A DNA stretch of 64,000 nucleotides from Acinetobacter lwoffii (GCF_002321025.1 NZ_DCLL01000053.1:1-64000); one strand, 5' to 3'. Counted from the stretch's first letter, positions 1-10,335 are shown. The notes: a model not told the origin generated them from the sequence alone. A program made the numbers and translations.

Positions 1-68
1 ATTTCATCGAACTCAGGTTAATTAAACTGCTTTTAATCTGAATATTAAAATTATAAATTTTTAGAAAA

Positions 69-100
69 TAAAAAAGCCCATCATCCGATGAGCCTTTTTG
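69..100 (-). terminator. Rho-independent terminator after the 46-residue ORF
   Basis: On the minus strand a GGCTCATC arm pairs with GATGGGC (one G-T pair) around a GGAT loop, flanked by runs of A and T. It lies 20 nt downstream of the small ORF at 120-260. Confidence 0.7.
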
Positions 101-119
101 GGAAATATATCGTGAAGAA

Positions 120-260
120 CTAAGCTGCAAATTCTTGCAGTACAAATCGTTTTACACTTTCATCAAAGTCAGGTTTTGAAAGAGCAAGCTTGCCATTTTT
201 CATAGTTTTATAACAATAACTCGCTGCTACTCCCATACCAACCAAAGTCAACAACTTCAT
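120..260 (-). CDS. Small hypothetical protein, 46 residues
   Basis: A short ORF starts at ATG 258-260 and stops at TAG 120-122. It begins MKLLTLVGMGVAASYCYKT, a short hydrophobic N-terminus, and continues with a polar tail ending VLQEFAA. A good ribosome binding site (GAGGTG, 4 nt before the ATG) and a terminator just downstream make it a convincing single-gene unit. I do not recognise a family. The N-terminus could be a membrane anchor or a weak signal sequence, which is inference only. Confidence 0.6.
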   Translation of the reverse strand: MKLLTLVGMGVAASYCYKTMKNGKLALSKPDFDESVKRFVLQEFAA

Positions 261-421
261 TGCTCACCTCTTTATTCGGAAGATTTGAATACAAAGTTAT
301 CATTCAAATTTGTAGTTTTCCAACTCAGTTTCGATTGTTTTCTGTACTACATGTTAATGAATGTATGAATAATAAATAAATGAAAACCTGCCGCATGATG
401 CGTTTGCTTAAAGTCTTTCAA

Positions 422-691
422 CTAGTGATTAATTTGTGTATCTATCCAGTTAAGGAAATTTTCCTTATTACTGAATTCTGGCATAGACCCTAAATTTATA
501 GTCTCTTTGGCCCCAAATTTTCCAGCGACAGTATTCGGTGCTTGAACTCTGAAATCCAGAGGATCACTTTCATGTAAAGCTCTAAAATACTCTACCGCTT
601 TATCAAATTCACTTTTATCCTTAAAACCTGGTCGTTCCTTTAAAAAGTCATAAACTTGTTCTAGAGCTGATAGATAATTATTTTTAGGCAT
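422..691 (-). CDS. Hypothetical protein, 89 residues
   Basis: This soluble-looking 89-residue protein has no signal peptide or membrane segment. The N-terminal half is predicted helical and rich in charged and aromatic residues (YDFLKERPGF, AVEYFRALHE); the C-terminal half carries a FGAKETINLGSMPEF stretch and ends NWIDTQINH. An AGAG element lies about 8 nt before the ATG. It stands alone, on the same strand as the small genes on each side but separated by more than 150 nt. I do not recognise the family and assign no function. Confidence 0.6.
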   Translation of the reverse strand: MPKNNYLSALEQVYDFLKERPGFKDKSEFDKAVEYFRALHESDPLDFRVQAPNTVAGKFGAKETINLGSMPEFSNKENFLNWIDTQINH

Positions 692-1000
692 TCTGTTTTC
701 TCTAAAATGATGAGTTTTATGATGAAGACCTATTTTGAATGAATAATGATAAGAATATTCCCTTATTTCTTAGAGTTTATGTAAATCATGATGATTTGAG
801 AGTTAAATCCAAATTCTGGAATAACCTGATAAAAAAATGAGCGTAAACATACACTCATTTTTACTACATTTTCTAGTGCATGCTTAACTGACTGGCATTG
901 CTTTAAAATAAGGCCTGTTTTTTTGAACTAAGTGCAAATGCCGGCTGCTCTATCAGCAAAGATTAGATGCACTTTAAATGCGCCAGTTTAAGGTTCAAGC
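692..1000. other. Intergenic region, 309 bp
   Basis: This AT-rich stretch holds the presumed promoter of the 89-residue ORF near 692-800 and the terminator of the next minus-strand gene at 831-862. No further ORF with a ribosome binding site is visible in it. Confidence 0.5.
831..862 (-). terminator. Terminator of the small membrane protein gene
   Basis: AAAAATGAG and CTCATTTTT form a 9-bp stem around a 12-nt loop, with T runs on both strands. It lies about 140 nt downstream of the minus-strand gene ending at 1001. Confidence 0.6.
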
Positions 1001-1204
1001 CTAATTAACGCTATGAATATCAAGTTCATCATTGGTGGTCAATACAACAGAAGCCAAAATTGGGATGCCCAAAATGAAAGGTACAGCGAAAATCCATAGA
1101 ACTACGGTTACGTCCGGTTTAAAGAAAAATTGAATGGCTAATGCAGTCAAAATAAGTACAGAAAATAGAATCGCAGCAAAACGGATGATAAATTTAGTCG
1201 ACAT
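1001..1204 (-). CDS. Small inner-membrane protein, two TM segments
   Basis: The 67-residue protein is almost entirely two hydrophobic helices: roughly residues 6-28 (starting FIIRFAAILFSVLILTALAI) and 33-55 (VVLWIFAVPFILGIPILASV). A short polar C-terminus ends NDELDIHSVN. Charge distribution suggests both ends are cytoplasmic. An AGAG element about 10 nt upstream supports the ATG. It is monocistronic with a terminator at 831-862. I recognise no family; small two-helix proteins like this are common and mostly uncharacterised. Confidence 0.65.
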   Translation of the reverse strand: MSTKFIIRFAAILFSVLILTALAIQFFFKPDVTVVLWIFAVPFILGIPILASVVLTTNDELDIHSVN

Positions 1205-1493
1205 GCGAAGATGCTCTTATGCGTGAAATCGTATTTTCAATATACACCTATTTTTATTATGGGTTTATTGATTTTCAGTCTGTTATTGCATGTTTTAATT
1301 GATTTTCTATATGTGATAACTGAATTATACGACGATCAGTTTTCTTCACCCTGAAGTCTCATCCTAAATTCTTTCTCTACTCGTGATTTCATTGTCGTAT
1401 ATATAGAGAGATTGAATTCAGACATTAACGCTTCTGCTGATCCATAAATCAATCTACTGTATGACCAATAAAATTTGTGTGCTATCTCAAATT
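1205..1493. other. Intergenic region between small membrane gene and tamB terminator
   Basis: About 290 bp of AT-rich DNA containing the presumed promoter of the minus-strand gene at 1001-1204. No ORF with a ribosome binding site and no strong secondary structure was seen. Confidence 0.4.
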
Positions 1494-1521
1494 AAAAAAG
1501 CCCTAAAATTAGGGCTTTTTT
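1494..1521 (-). terminator. Bidirectional-looking terminator after tamB
   Basis: A 13-bp perfect stem (AAAAAAGCCCTAA paired with TTAGGGCTTTTTT) with a tiny loop ends 8 nt beyond the tamB stop codon. The T tract is present in both directions. Confidence 0.85.
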
Positions 1522-1528
1522 AATGAGA

Positions 1529-4500
1529 TTAGAATCGCCAATTATAGAACAAGTCAATCGCACGTTCTAAAGACTGACTCGCTTCCAGATACAGACGCTG
1601 ATTTACCTGATAACGTAAAGTCAGCTTATTCACCGGTGTAAACACCCCGACTCCATAGCGCAGATATAAATCCGGCGTAATATAACCGGTCACAGAAACC
1701 TGAGTATCATCTCCTGTACCTTGAGCATCCAGAGCTAGACCAGTTAAGCCAAAACTGCGCCCGATCTGGTTGGTCAGTGCGCGGGTGCTACCCAAGCCCA
1801 AACTAATCCCCGCAGCAGCGATTGTATTATTCACATCGGATCTAAACCCTTCGGCCTGGCTTAAACCAGATACACCTTCATTGACACGACCGGTAATCAA
1901 GGCATTCAGGGCTTCCTGTTCTGACAAGCCCGCATCATTATAAATCTGAATACTTGGACTCGATGCAGTCCCTGTTACCCGTACCCCGACTGTACTACCC
2001 TGAACCGATTTATTGGCATCAATGTCCAGTGTCGGATTGGTAAGTTCACCATTAAAACGCGCGATAGCACGATTCAGGTCCAGACTTTGGCCATAGGCTT
2101 CGATTTTCACCCGCTGTGATACCCCGATTGCACCATTGGCACGCATTGCAGTTTCCAGACCACGCTGTGACAGATTGACTCGACCCAAGAGTGGAATACG
2201 ACTGTCAAAGCCCTGAAAAATCACCTGATTGCCTAAAGAAACAGCAACATCTGCCCGGATATCCCAAGGGCGTGCAGACTTCAAGATCGCCAGCTGATCA
2301 TCACCTTCATGTACGACACGTACATCTGAAGATAAACCGACTACAGGTTCTGAGGCTTCAGGCATTGAAATCAGCGCACGCGGTACATCGACTGTGCCAC
2401 TCAGACTCAGTTTTTTATTAAATGGATACATGTCCAAAGTCAAATCAGGTGTCACTACAGCGGTAATTAATGGGGCCTGACGAATCAGCAGATTGTCCCC
2501 TTGCAGTTTTAACTGCACCCGCGGATCACCTTTCCATTCCACAGAACCGGTTAATTTGCCCACACCACGGCCACTGTTAAATGCGCCATTGATGCTGGCC
2601 GAATTCTGACGTATGGATGAATAGAGCTGTACATTGGTCAAATTCACCGGTAGGGAGATCATGCTGATTGAAGCATCTTTGACACGAACCTCACCTTCAA
2701 GCAAAGGATCCGTTAAAGTTCCGCTAATTTTTCCGGCATAAGATAAAATCCCGTCCAGATTACGGATGTCCTGAATAAATGGCTTAAAGACTTTGAGCCG
2801 TACCTGGTTAAAGGCAATTTCGCCACGCATCGGTTTACTGTCACGGTATGGATCAATGATGACATTGGCATAGCCGGTTCCGATATCCGGGGTTTTAACG
2901 TCCAGCCGAAGTTGCAAGCCATCTGCCACACTTTTTGCCACCAGACCGACTTCATCATATTTCAGTGTAGAACCCAAATAATCCGGATCTTCAGAAGATA
3001 AGCCCACCACACCATTACGCGTCACCAGACGTGCGTCAATTTTAGGTTTGGCACCTTGCGCCCAGGCAGCCTTGGCATAACCATTGACTTTACCCGTCAA
3101 CGCCAATCCATCAGGCAAGAATGCACTGAAATCTTCCAGATCAAGGTTTTGGGTAACAAAAGAGGCACTGCCACGGGTTTTATTAACCCGAATCGGCTGA
3201 TCAAAACACAACTGGCTTTGCTGACTCATCCAGCAATGAGCACCAACAAACAGATCCGATTGAGCACTGTTATAAATCACTGCTGCATTTTGACGCTGCA
3301 CCAGACGAGCACGTAAAGAGTCGAAATCACCTTTTTGAATCTGACCCAGCCAGTTATTTTGGGCATTAAAGCCACCGGCGAGCTGCACAAAGAATTTTGA
3401 CAGGCGGTTTTCTGCCTGCACTTTGAGAATGTGCGCAGCACGGGTACCGGCCAGTGATATCTCACCGCGTACAATCTCGCGTGAACCGCTACGCAGGCGA
3501 TCCATTGTCGCGGTCAATAAGGTTGGTGTGCTTTGCGATGTTGGCAACTGTCCGCGAACACGAACTTTCTGCACGCTAAACAGGTTTTTAAAAGCAAAAT
3601 TATCGATAGATAGATTAGCTGAAGCCTGCAATCGTGGCTGCGCCTGCATATTGATATAGCCCTGCGCACGACCTCTTAAGCCCGGATACAATTCAAACAG
3701 GGCCGGCGCATTCACTTTTAGTTGGAGGTTTTGTGCATTACCGGTCGCCTGAATCTGGTTGCTGGCATAAGACAGGAACAAGTTATTGGCTTCAAACTGC
3801 TGTGGTACAAAACCACGCTGGTTTGAATTAATGATGACCGATAAATTACCCTTGCCACGTACCGGTTTGTTATTCAGCATACCGGCCAGATTCAAGCGTT
3901 GAATCTGAATGCGTTTTAAGGCATCTGACCACACCCCTTGAGTTTGCACATTGCCTGACAATTCACCTTTCAGTTTGGCATTAAAATATTGCGGCTTAAA
4001 ACGGATTAAAGATGCATTGATATCCCAGCCAATCCCATTCGCCAGATTGACCAGACCGCTGGCATTAATCTTGCCAGCCACACCATCATGTCGGAATTCA
4101 TTTATCTTCAACATTTCCGGGGTGCCTGAAACGCGCAGTTTCAGCATACCCTGACTGGCTTTAAGCTGGCTGGCATTTAAAGCACCATCATAATTGACCG
4201 CATAACCTTTAAAAACACCGCCCGCTTTTTCATTATGGAATAACAAGGCAATAGTACTGTTACCGGTCAGACGTACGGTTTCATTTTGCTCTGCCAGTCG
4301 TCCGGTCAGGTCAACACTGTTCAGTTTGATAATCTGCTGATTCGGTTGCGCATAACCATTGGCTTTAACCTGGCCATTCAAACGATCTACCGGTGAAGCT
4401 GCCGCAATACTTTGGGTATTCAAATTTTTGGCATTTAATACTGCGGCCCATTTTAACTGGCGTTTTTCCTGTGGCAGTTCAATCCGTGCATTGCCGCTTA

Positions 4501-6049
4501 AGCTGCCTGCTGCATTGGCGCTGTAATTAAAGCTCGGGACATTCAGGATATTTTTGTTCAGATTGAGCTTGGCTTGGTACATGCCTGCAGGTAGAAGTCC
4601 TTCTTCATGCTGCTCGACTTTAGTGGCCACATGAATATTCTGCTGACCTTCGACCAATGCCAATTTGACATCGCCAGACTGACTGCTGAGCCAGCCCACG
4701 TAAGGTACGGCGCGATCAATATTTTTCCAGGCAACATCTAACAGCATCGGTTGTACTTTATTGCCTTTGACCGGGTTTTGATCCAGCTTCAAATTCCAGC
4801 TTTCATAGCGGTCGAAATCAACCAGTCCGGTAAGGTGCAGGCCATTTTCCAAGTTACCTGCAGAAGCGATATTGGCATCTAGACTTGGCGGCAAGAAATC
4901 TTGAACCACAAGCGGAATACGTTCATGTTTAGGATCAATCCCGTTCAAACGCCCAGCCAGATCCCAGCTGACCCGGTCTTTCCAGCCCACTGTCCCGGCA
5001 AGGCTAACTGCACCTTTCATCAACTGACCATTCAGATCGGTAATATTCAGCTGATTGACCAGATCGGTATACATCACCGCACTATACTGACCTTGCGGAA
5101 TATTTTCCCCAATCAGGTCAGTCTGGACGTTCAGGTCCAGACGCTTGATATCGCCATTGAACTCGGCAATACCGTCTTTGGTAAACAGTTTCTGTTCGGC
5201 CAGAATAGGCCAGTGATAATCTTTGAACTTCAACTCGCCGCGCATCGGTACCTGAGGACGCATCGGATGCACGATAACCCAACCCGTTAATAAATCAGGT
5301 GTATTGGTCGCTACACCAGCCTGAATCGTGTCCAGTGTTCCGCGTGCCCGCACCTGAATATCATGAATATTCAGGCTGTCTCTTAAGGAAGGCAGATTAA
5401 CGATGCCCGTGGCATCTAGAGGATATTTGCCTTCAAACTGCATTTTACCCGTGGCTTCACGTACCGACAGATAGCCCATATCCATCCGGGAATCTTCAAA
5501 ATTTAATTCGGTGCCGGACCAGAGTGCCTCATTTAATTCAATATTATAGAAATCGACTGCATTGGTCTGGGTTTTAATCACCAGATGATCCAGCAGTAAA
5601 TGATCAACGCGCAAAATAAAAGGCAAACGGATGGTATTAAACTTGAATGGTTCGCCCGTTGAAGGTCGCTTGTTAATAATTTGCAGATTGAGGACATCGG
5701 CTTCAGTCAGATGAATTTCTTTTTTGACAATCGCGCGCCAACCCAGTTTTACATCAGCACGATCAATTTTGACATCGACCGGTTTCAGGCTGACCAGCAC
5801 ATTTTTAAGAATAATCCCACGCCATAAATTACCGCCTTCATATTCATATTGAATAATTTGCTGGCGTTCTAGCACTTGATCCAGCAGGAATTTACTGCCC
5901 TGATTGGTCGAAAACAGTAGAGCCAGCACAGACAGCAGAAAAATCAGCGAAAAAAGCACCGACAATAGGATGCTTCTGAATATACGGCGCTTTTTCGGAA
6001 CAACGCTATCTTGTGGTTCTTGTTCTGGCTGTGGTTGGTTCTCGACCAT
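1529..6049 (-). CDS. tamB: Translocation and assembly module subunit TamB
   Basis: TamB is an inner-membrane-anchored, periplasm-spanning protein that works with TamA in outer-membrane protein insertion and, with other AsmA-like proteins, in phospholipid transport to the outer membrane. Here it has 1506 residues (E. coli about 1259). A basic N-terminus (KKRRIFR) precedes one TM helix at about residues 26-47. A long repetitive beta-strand region with many short hydrophobic strands follows. The conserved C-terminal DUF490 domain ends in an aromatic residue (LERAIDLFYNWRF), as is usual for OM-assembly partners. It lies 35 nt downstream of tamA on the same strand, so the two are an operon closed by the terminator at 1494-1521. 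Identification is firm from size, topology, C-terminus and neighbour. Confidence 0.95.
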   Translation of the reverse strand: MVENQPQPEQEPQDSVVPKKRRIFRSILLSVLFSLIFLLSVLALLFSTNQGSKFLLDQVLERQQIIQYEYEGGNLWRGIILKNVLVSLKPVDVKIDRADVKLGWRAIVKKEIHLTEADVLNLQIINKRPSTGEPFKFNTIRLPFILRVDHLLLDHLVIKTQTNAVDFYNIELNEALWSGTELNFEDSRMDMGYLSVREATGKMQFEGKYPLDATGIVNLPSLRDSLNIHDIQVRARGTLDTIQAGVATNTPDLLTGWVIVHPMRPQVPMRGELKFKDYHWPILAEQKLFTKDGIAEFNGDIKRLDLNVQTDLIGENIPQGQYSAVMYTDLVNQLNITDLNGQLMKGAVSLAGTVGWKDRVSWDLAGRLNGIDPKHERIPLVVQDFLPPSLDANIASAGNLENGLHLTGLVDFDRYESWNLKLDQNPVKGNKVQPMLLDVAWKNIDRAVPYVGWLSSQSGDVKLALVEGQQNIHVATKVEQHEEGLLPAGMYQAKLNLNKNILNVPSFNYSANAAGSLSGNARIELPQEKRQLKWAAVLNAKNLNTQSIAAASPVDRLNGQVKANGYAQPNQQIIKLNSVDLTGRLAEQNETVRLTGNSTIALLFHNEKAGGVFKGYAVNYDGALNASQLKASQGMLKLRVSGTPEMLKINEFRHDGVAGKINASGLVNLANGIGWDINASLIRFKPQYFNAKLKGELSGNVQTQGVWSDALKRIQIQRLNLAGMLNNKPVRGKGNLSVIINSNQRGFVPQQFEANNLFLSYASNQIQATGNAQNLQLKVNAPALFELYPGLRGRAQGYINMQAQPRLQASANLSIDNFAFKNLFSVQKVRVRGQLPTSQSTPTLLTATMDRLRSGSREIVRGEISLAGTRAAHILKVQAENRLSKFFVQLAGGFNAQNNWLGQIQKGDFDSLRARLVQRQNAAVIYNSAQSDLFVGAHCWMSQQSQLCFDQPIRVNKTRGSASFVTQNLDLEDFSAFLPDGLALTGKVNGYAKAAWAQGAKPKIDARLVTRNGVVGLSSEDPDYLGSTLKYDEVGLVAKSVADGLQLRLDVKTPDIGTGYANVIIDPYRDSKPMRGEIAFNQVRLKVFKPFIQDIRNLDGILSYAGKISGTLTDPLLEGEVRVKDASISMISLPVNLTNVQLYSSIRQNSASINGAFNSGRGVGKLTGSVEWKGDPRVQLKLQGDNLLIRQAPLITAVVTPDLTLDMYPFNKKLSLSGTVDVPRALISMPEASEPVVGLSSDVRVVHEGDDQLAILKSARPWDIRADVAVSLGNQVIFQGFDSRIPLLGRVNLSQRGLETAMRANGAIGVSQRVKIEAYGQSLDLNRAIARFNGELTNPTLDIDANKSVQGSTVGVRVTGTASSPSIQIYNDAGLSEQEALNALITGRVNEGVSGLSQAEGFRSDVNNTIAAAGISLGLGSTRALTNQIGRSFGLTGLALDAQGTGDDTQVSVTGYITPDLYLRYGVGVFTPVNKLTLRYQVNQRLYLEASQSLERAIDLFYNWRF

Positions 6050-6084
6050 GATCTACCCAAATAACTATTTTTTAAAATGATGTT

Positions 6085-8841
6085 TTATAACTGCGATCCA
6101 ATAAAGAAATGTAAACGAATCGGATAATTGTCATCAGACAGTCCAGTCGCAACATCTATACGTATTGGCCCAATCGGTGAAGCCCAACGTACACCCACAC
6201 CCGCGCCATATTCGGTCGGATTACTGAATTCTTTATTATAGGCATTTCCGGCATCTGCAAAGACCGCAGCACGCCAGCCTTCCTTAAACTGATAATTATA
6301 TTCTAATGAAGCCACGCCCAAGGCCTGCCCGCCCACTTTAAAGCCGTCAATTTCCGGAGAAAGGCTCTTGTAGTCAAAACCGCGGATACTCTGGTCACCA
6401 CCGGTGAAATATCTCAGGTTATACGGTACTTTGGCAAAATCTTGAGTAAAAATATAACCCGCGTCGGCACGCCCAACAAACTGATGGTCTGCATTTTCAC
6501 CCAATGAATAGATAAAACGCCAGCCCGCATTCACAATGGCCATATCTGCATCAGAGAGTAAAGCCTCACTGCCCAGTTCAATCTTATAGGTCTGTTTGAA
6601 GCCTTTGGTTGGGTTGACCCGACGATCGCTCTCGGTACGTGAGACTTCATAACCGACTAATAGGGATTGCTGCTCATCTTCGGTATTAAAGCGAAAAGCT
6701 TCAGGAATCTGGTTAAAGTCGACAGAACCATCCTGCTTCAAGCGATCCAGACGATAACGTGCGCCGAAAGTCCGTTGCCAGCTACCACGTGGATTTTTGA
6801 TAATCCGGTCTGCACCTAAGACTGCCGATTCAATCAACAGGCCTTCACCCTGTGCGACACCTTCACGCTCTTCACGCTCATACCCCCCCACAATACTGAC
6901 ATAGTCATTCAGCGGATGGTGATAGGGAATGTTATAACGTCCATCAATGGATTGGCGGATACCTGATAGCTCCATGTTGGCATCAAACGAATGTCCACGC
7001 TTGTTCACAATGGCACGACGATATTGACCACGTAAACGGATATCGGTATCTGTGCCATAACCCAGACCCACTTCAGCACTGTTTAAACGGTCTGCATTTA
7101 AAGTCACAATCACTGGAATCTTTTTCTCTTCCCGTGCCTGTACTTTTAAACGATCCTGTTCATTCTCTTTGGTTTGCTGCTCAACCCGCAAAGTTCTTAA
7201 ATTTGCACTTTCCTGATCGCGGCTACCGGCAAACTGGTCTTCATCTACGACATTCTGGGTTACCTCCTGAGAAGAGGATACTGAGCGAGCTGGTTGCATC
7301 GTAGCAGCCTGATCTTCAGTCCGTTTCTGTTCTTCAATCAGGCTTTGAATATCGGGTGCCAGTTCCAGCTCTTTATCGAGCGGATCGGGGCGAATCGCAT
7401 CCACCAGGGTATAGTTGAAATAGCGTGAGTTGGTCAGGTTATTGGCCAGGCTATTCACCCGCCAGAAGGTATAATCTGCACCATCTGTCCAGGGAACCAG
7501 ACTTTCCAGTACGTCTCGGTCCAGCGGAAATTCCTTTTCAGGATCGCTCATTCTGAACTCGACATTGCCTAATTTATAACGTTCACCCGTTTCAAAACGC
7601 AGGTTCACATCGGCAGTATTTTGTGGCTGAGCAATCTTTACATCATGCAGACGCCAGAATGAATCAAAATAACCATTGTTATTGGCTGCTGTGGTAATGC
7701 GTGTCTTGGTTTTTTCATAATTGCCATGATTGAAAATATCGCCTTCTTCCTGTTCAGGCAAAAGACTGATGACCTGGAATTGTGGCTGTTCCGCACCCTC
7801 TCCAGTAAATTCAATATTTTGACTGCTGATCAGGACCGGTTCATTTGGGGTCACAAAAACCCGAACCCGACTGTCAGAGATTTTTTCAAACCTGAACTGA
7901 GCATTATAATAACCCACTGCCTGCGCTGCCTGTCTGGACAAGGTGCGTAATTGCGGCAAAGCCGAATTAAAGTCGCCAAAAGACTCTTGGGTAAAACTGG
8001 ATAATTTGGCTTTGACATTATTTCTTAAATTCAGATGGCCTTCAGGTACATCTTTACGATTCAGCATACCGTTGCTTTGCGCCACACCTTGCCCATTTAT
8101 GATCACCACATCTGCACTAATTCGAGGAACTCTTGCGGTCATGATCTGACGTGGAGGACGGATTTTATAAAATAGCCGTTTGAACAGATTTGGACGTTTA
8201 TCATCCTCAGCAACCAACTGACCCGGCACTTCTGGCAAGGTCAATCCGGCTTCATTATTTTTTACAATAATCTGGCTGTCTGCCTGAATCGATTGCATCA
8301 ACTGATCGACATTAACCGGCGCCTGATTAATTTCCAGCAGTTCTTGCTGGCTGATATCGGCCACCACCGTTTCGCTGGTCTGAGTATTGCGATAGTTTTG
8401 TGCTTCCTGTTTGGCTTGCTCGGCTACCTGATAAATTTCATTGGCCATGTTCTGATCAATAGTCTGTACTGGCAGATCTTCCAGATCATCAAACTCGATC
8501 GGCGTAAATTCACCCAGACCAGATCCTGCATTTTGCTGTTGTTCCAGCATCAACATGCTGTCCACTGGAACTTCAGGCTCCAAGGCTTCTTCGATTTTTT
8601 CTTCCGCTTCCGTTTCGGACGTGGCCACTCCCTGACGAATCGCTTCTTTGGATAGCTCGTCCACCATTTCTGCCTGAGAAATGGCCACAGGTGTTTCGGG
8701 CTGTTCGGTTTGTGCCATGCTCTGATGGGATAACATCATAAAAAAGATGCTCATACACAGCTGCATACCACTATGCTGTGGTATGAGAGGCCCCATACTG
8801 CGATTTAGCATCGTTTTTTTAAAATTTTTCTTTGCAGGCAT
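6085..8841 (-). CDS. tamA: TamA, BamA/Omp85-family outer membrane protein, long N-terminal extension
   Basis: TamA is the outer-membrane barrel of the TAM complex. This version has 918 residues against about 577 in E. coli. A basic start leads to a hydrophobic signal sequence at about residues 26-44 (cleavage near SMAQ). Next come about 160 acidic, Gln-rich residues, then POTRA-like modules (about 220-480). A second low-complexity Gln/Glu-rich linker of about 90 residues precedes the C-terminal Omp85 barrel (about 590-918), which includes the surface-antigen signature GGDQSIRGFDY and ends in an aromatic-rich strand (RLHFFIGSQL). AGAG 6 nt before the ATG supports the start; Met11, 16 and 26 are possible alternatives. 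Being first gene of the tamA-tamB operon agrees with the assignment. Confidence 0.92.
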   Translation of the reverse strand: MPAKKNFKKTMLNRSMGPLIPQHSGMQLCMSIFFMMLSHQSMAQTEQPETPVAISQAEMVDELSKEAIRQGVATSETEAEEKIEEALEPEVPVDSMLMLEQQQNAGSGLGEFTPIEFDDLEDLPVQTIDQNMANEIYQVAEQAKQEAQNYRNTQTSETVVADISQQELLEINQAPVNVDQLMQSIQADSQIIVKNNEAGLTLPEVPGQLVAEDDKRPNLFKRLFYKIRPPRQIMTARVPRISADVVIINGQGVAQSNGMLNRKDVPEGHLNLRNNVKAKLSSFTQESFGDFNSALPQLRTLSRQAAQAVGYYNAQFRFEKISDSRVRVFVTPNEPVLISSQNIEFTGEGAEQPQFQVISLLPEQEEGDIFNHGNYEKTKTRITTAANNNGYFDSFWRLHDVKIAQPQNTADVNLRFETGERYKLGNVEFRMSDPEKEFPLDRDVLESLVPWTDGADYTFWRVNSLANNLTNSRYFNYTLVDAIRPDPLDKELELAPDIQSLIEEQKRTEDQAATMQPARSVSSSQEVTQNVVDEDQFAGSRDQESANLRTLRVEQQTKENEQDRLKVQAREEKKIPVIVTLNADRLNSAEVGLGYGTDTDIRLRGQYRRAIVNKRGHSFDANMELSGIRQSIDGRYNIPYHHPLNDYVSIVGGYEREEREGVAQGEGLLIESAVLGADRIIKNPRGSWQRTFGARYRLDRLKQDGSVDFNQIPEAFRFNTEDEQQSLLVGYEVSRTESDRRVNPTKGFKQTYKIELGSEALLSDADMAIVNAGWRFIYSLGENADHQFVGRADAGYIFTQDFAKVPYNLRYFTGGDQSIRGFDYKSLSPEIDGFKVGGQALGVASLEYNYQFKEGWRAAVFADAGNAYNKEFSNPTEYGAGVGVRWASPIGPIRIDVATGLSDDNYPIRLHFFIGSQL

Positions 8842-9015
8842 AGCAAACTCTAAACGAATACATTCTTTAATTGATTATTTGACCGAAAAATATAAGCTAA
8901 GGAGCTTAATTAATTGGTTTTTACCTTTACATGGCTGAAAGTATCTTACATGATTTTTCTCAATGTTTACGCATAACTGACATTTCTTAATAAAACTTAA
9001 TGTAGCACGGCCTAT

Positions 9016-10335
9016 ATGAACAAAAATGAACATTTGTTAGCTTCTCGGCGCTTTTTACCGATGTTTCTGACGCAGTTTTTTGGTGCATTAAACGATAATG
9101 TATTTAAACAGGCGTTACTGCTGGTCATTACTTATGGCTGGATTCAACAGCAATCGGCCAGCATCAGCACTTTAAATAATCTGGCGGCTTTACTGTTTAT
9201 CTTGCCCTATTTTATTTTTTCAGCCACGGCCGGTCAGATTGCCGACAAATACGAACGTTCACAGCTGATTCGCTATCTCAAGCTTCTGGAAATTGCCATT
9301 ATGTTGCTGGGAACTATCGGTTTCCTCATGGGCAATTTATGGATTCTGTTATTTGCCCTGTTCCTGATGGGCACCCATTCCACTTTCTTTGGCCCGATCA
9401 AATATGCGATTTTACCTGAAGTCCTGAAACCGAATGAACTGATGTCCGGCAATGCCCTGTTTCAGTCCGGAACTTCTCTGGCAATCCTATTCGGTATGAT
9501 TCTGGGCGGTGCAGTCATTGCAGCTTCCGCCGGCAACCTGATCTGGATCAGTTTAACCATCATCAGCATCGCCTTGATTGGTTATATATCCAGTCGTTAT
9601 ATCCTGAAACAAAGCATTCCCGCACCTGAGCTGCAAGTCGACTGGAATTTTTTTCGCACCAGCTTGCAGACCTTGAAATATGCCAAAGGATTACCTTTGG
9701 TTTTTACTATTTTACTGAGCAATTCATGGTACTGGTTTTATGGTGCAACCTATCTAACCCAAATTCCACAGCTGACCTTGCAAAATCTGCATGCCTCGGA
9801 AAATGTCGCCAGTCTATTGCTGACGTTCTTTTCTGTCGGAATCGGACTAGGGTCATATTTATGCCGAAAAATTGGTGGCAGTGAAGTCAATATCAAAATG
9901 GTGCCTTTTGGTGCGATTGGTCTGGTGATCTTTGCCCTGTATCTGGCCGCAAGTCTGGCCTTTGTTCCGGAACGTACAGGTACATTAATTGGCCTGGCCG
10001 AAGTGTTTCAGCAAGGCTGGAGTTATTATCATGTAATGCTGGCTGTCACCTTGCTCGGAATAAGTGGTGGTTTTTATATTGTTCCGCTCTATGCCATGAT
10101 GCAGGCGCATTCGCCTCGCTCACATCGTGCGCGGGTGGTTGCAGCAAATAACATTTTGAATGCCGTTTTCATGGTATCTTCTGCTATATTCTCGATTATT
10201 ATTTTAAGTGTTCTAGAGCTTGATCTTAAAATACTTTTTTGTATTACCGCAGTATTGAGTGGCCTGTTTACCTTATGGCTGCTTTTCCGACTCAAACCCA
10301 TGATCAAAACTGCGAAAGCACCCTTGGAGGATTAA
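9016..10335 (+). CDS. MFS transporter, LplT-like (lysophospholipid transporter family)
   Basis: A 439-residue major facilitator protein with about 12 TM segments. The N-terminal signature FLTQFFGALNDNVFKQALL is characteristic of the LplT family and of the transporter half of Aas/LplT fusions. The loop after TM2 carries QIADKYERSQLIR, the MFS motif-A equivalent. E. coli LplT flips lysophospholipids across the inner membrane for re-acylation; substrate here is inferred from family only. The gene is divergent from tamA and only 3 nt ahead of coq7, so it probably heads a two-gene operon. The start ATG has only a weak upstream ribosome binding site. Confidence 0.8.
   Translation: MNKNEHLLASRRFLPMFLTQFFGALNDNVFKQALLLVITYGWIQQQSASISTLNNLAALLFILPYFIFSATAGQIADKYERSQLIRYLKLLEIAIMLLGTIGFLMGNLWILLFALFLMGTHSTFFGPIKYAILPEVLKPNELMSGNALFQSGTSLAILFGMILGGAVIAASAGNLIWISLTIISIALIGYISSRYILKQSIPAPELQVDWNFFRTSLQTLKYAKGLPLVFTILLSNSWYWFYGATYLTQIPQLTLQNLHASENVASLLLTFFSVGIGLGSYLCRKIGGSEVNIKMVPFGAIGLVIFALYLAASLAFVPERTGTLIGLAEVFQQGWSYYHVMLAVTLLGISGGFYIVPLYAMMQAHSPRSHRARVVAANNILNAVFMVSSAIFSIIILSVLELDLKILFCITAVLSGLFTLWLLFRLKPMIKTAKAPLED

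Noticed and set aside
4901..5290. 129-codon plus-strand ORF inside tamB
   Set aside because: Antisense to a certain gene, no ribosome binding site and no protein-like composition; a by-product of the tamB codon pattern.
8293..8655. 120-codon plus-strand ORF opposite tamA
   Set aside because: Mirrors the low-complexity region of tamA; no start signal and no recognisable domain.
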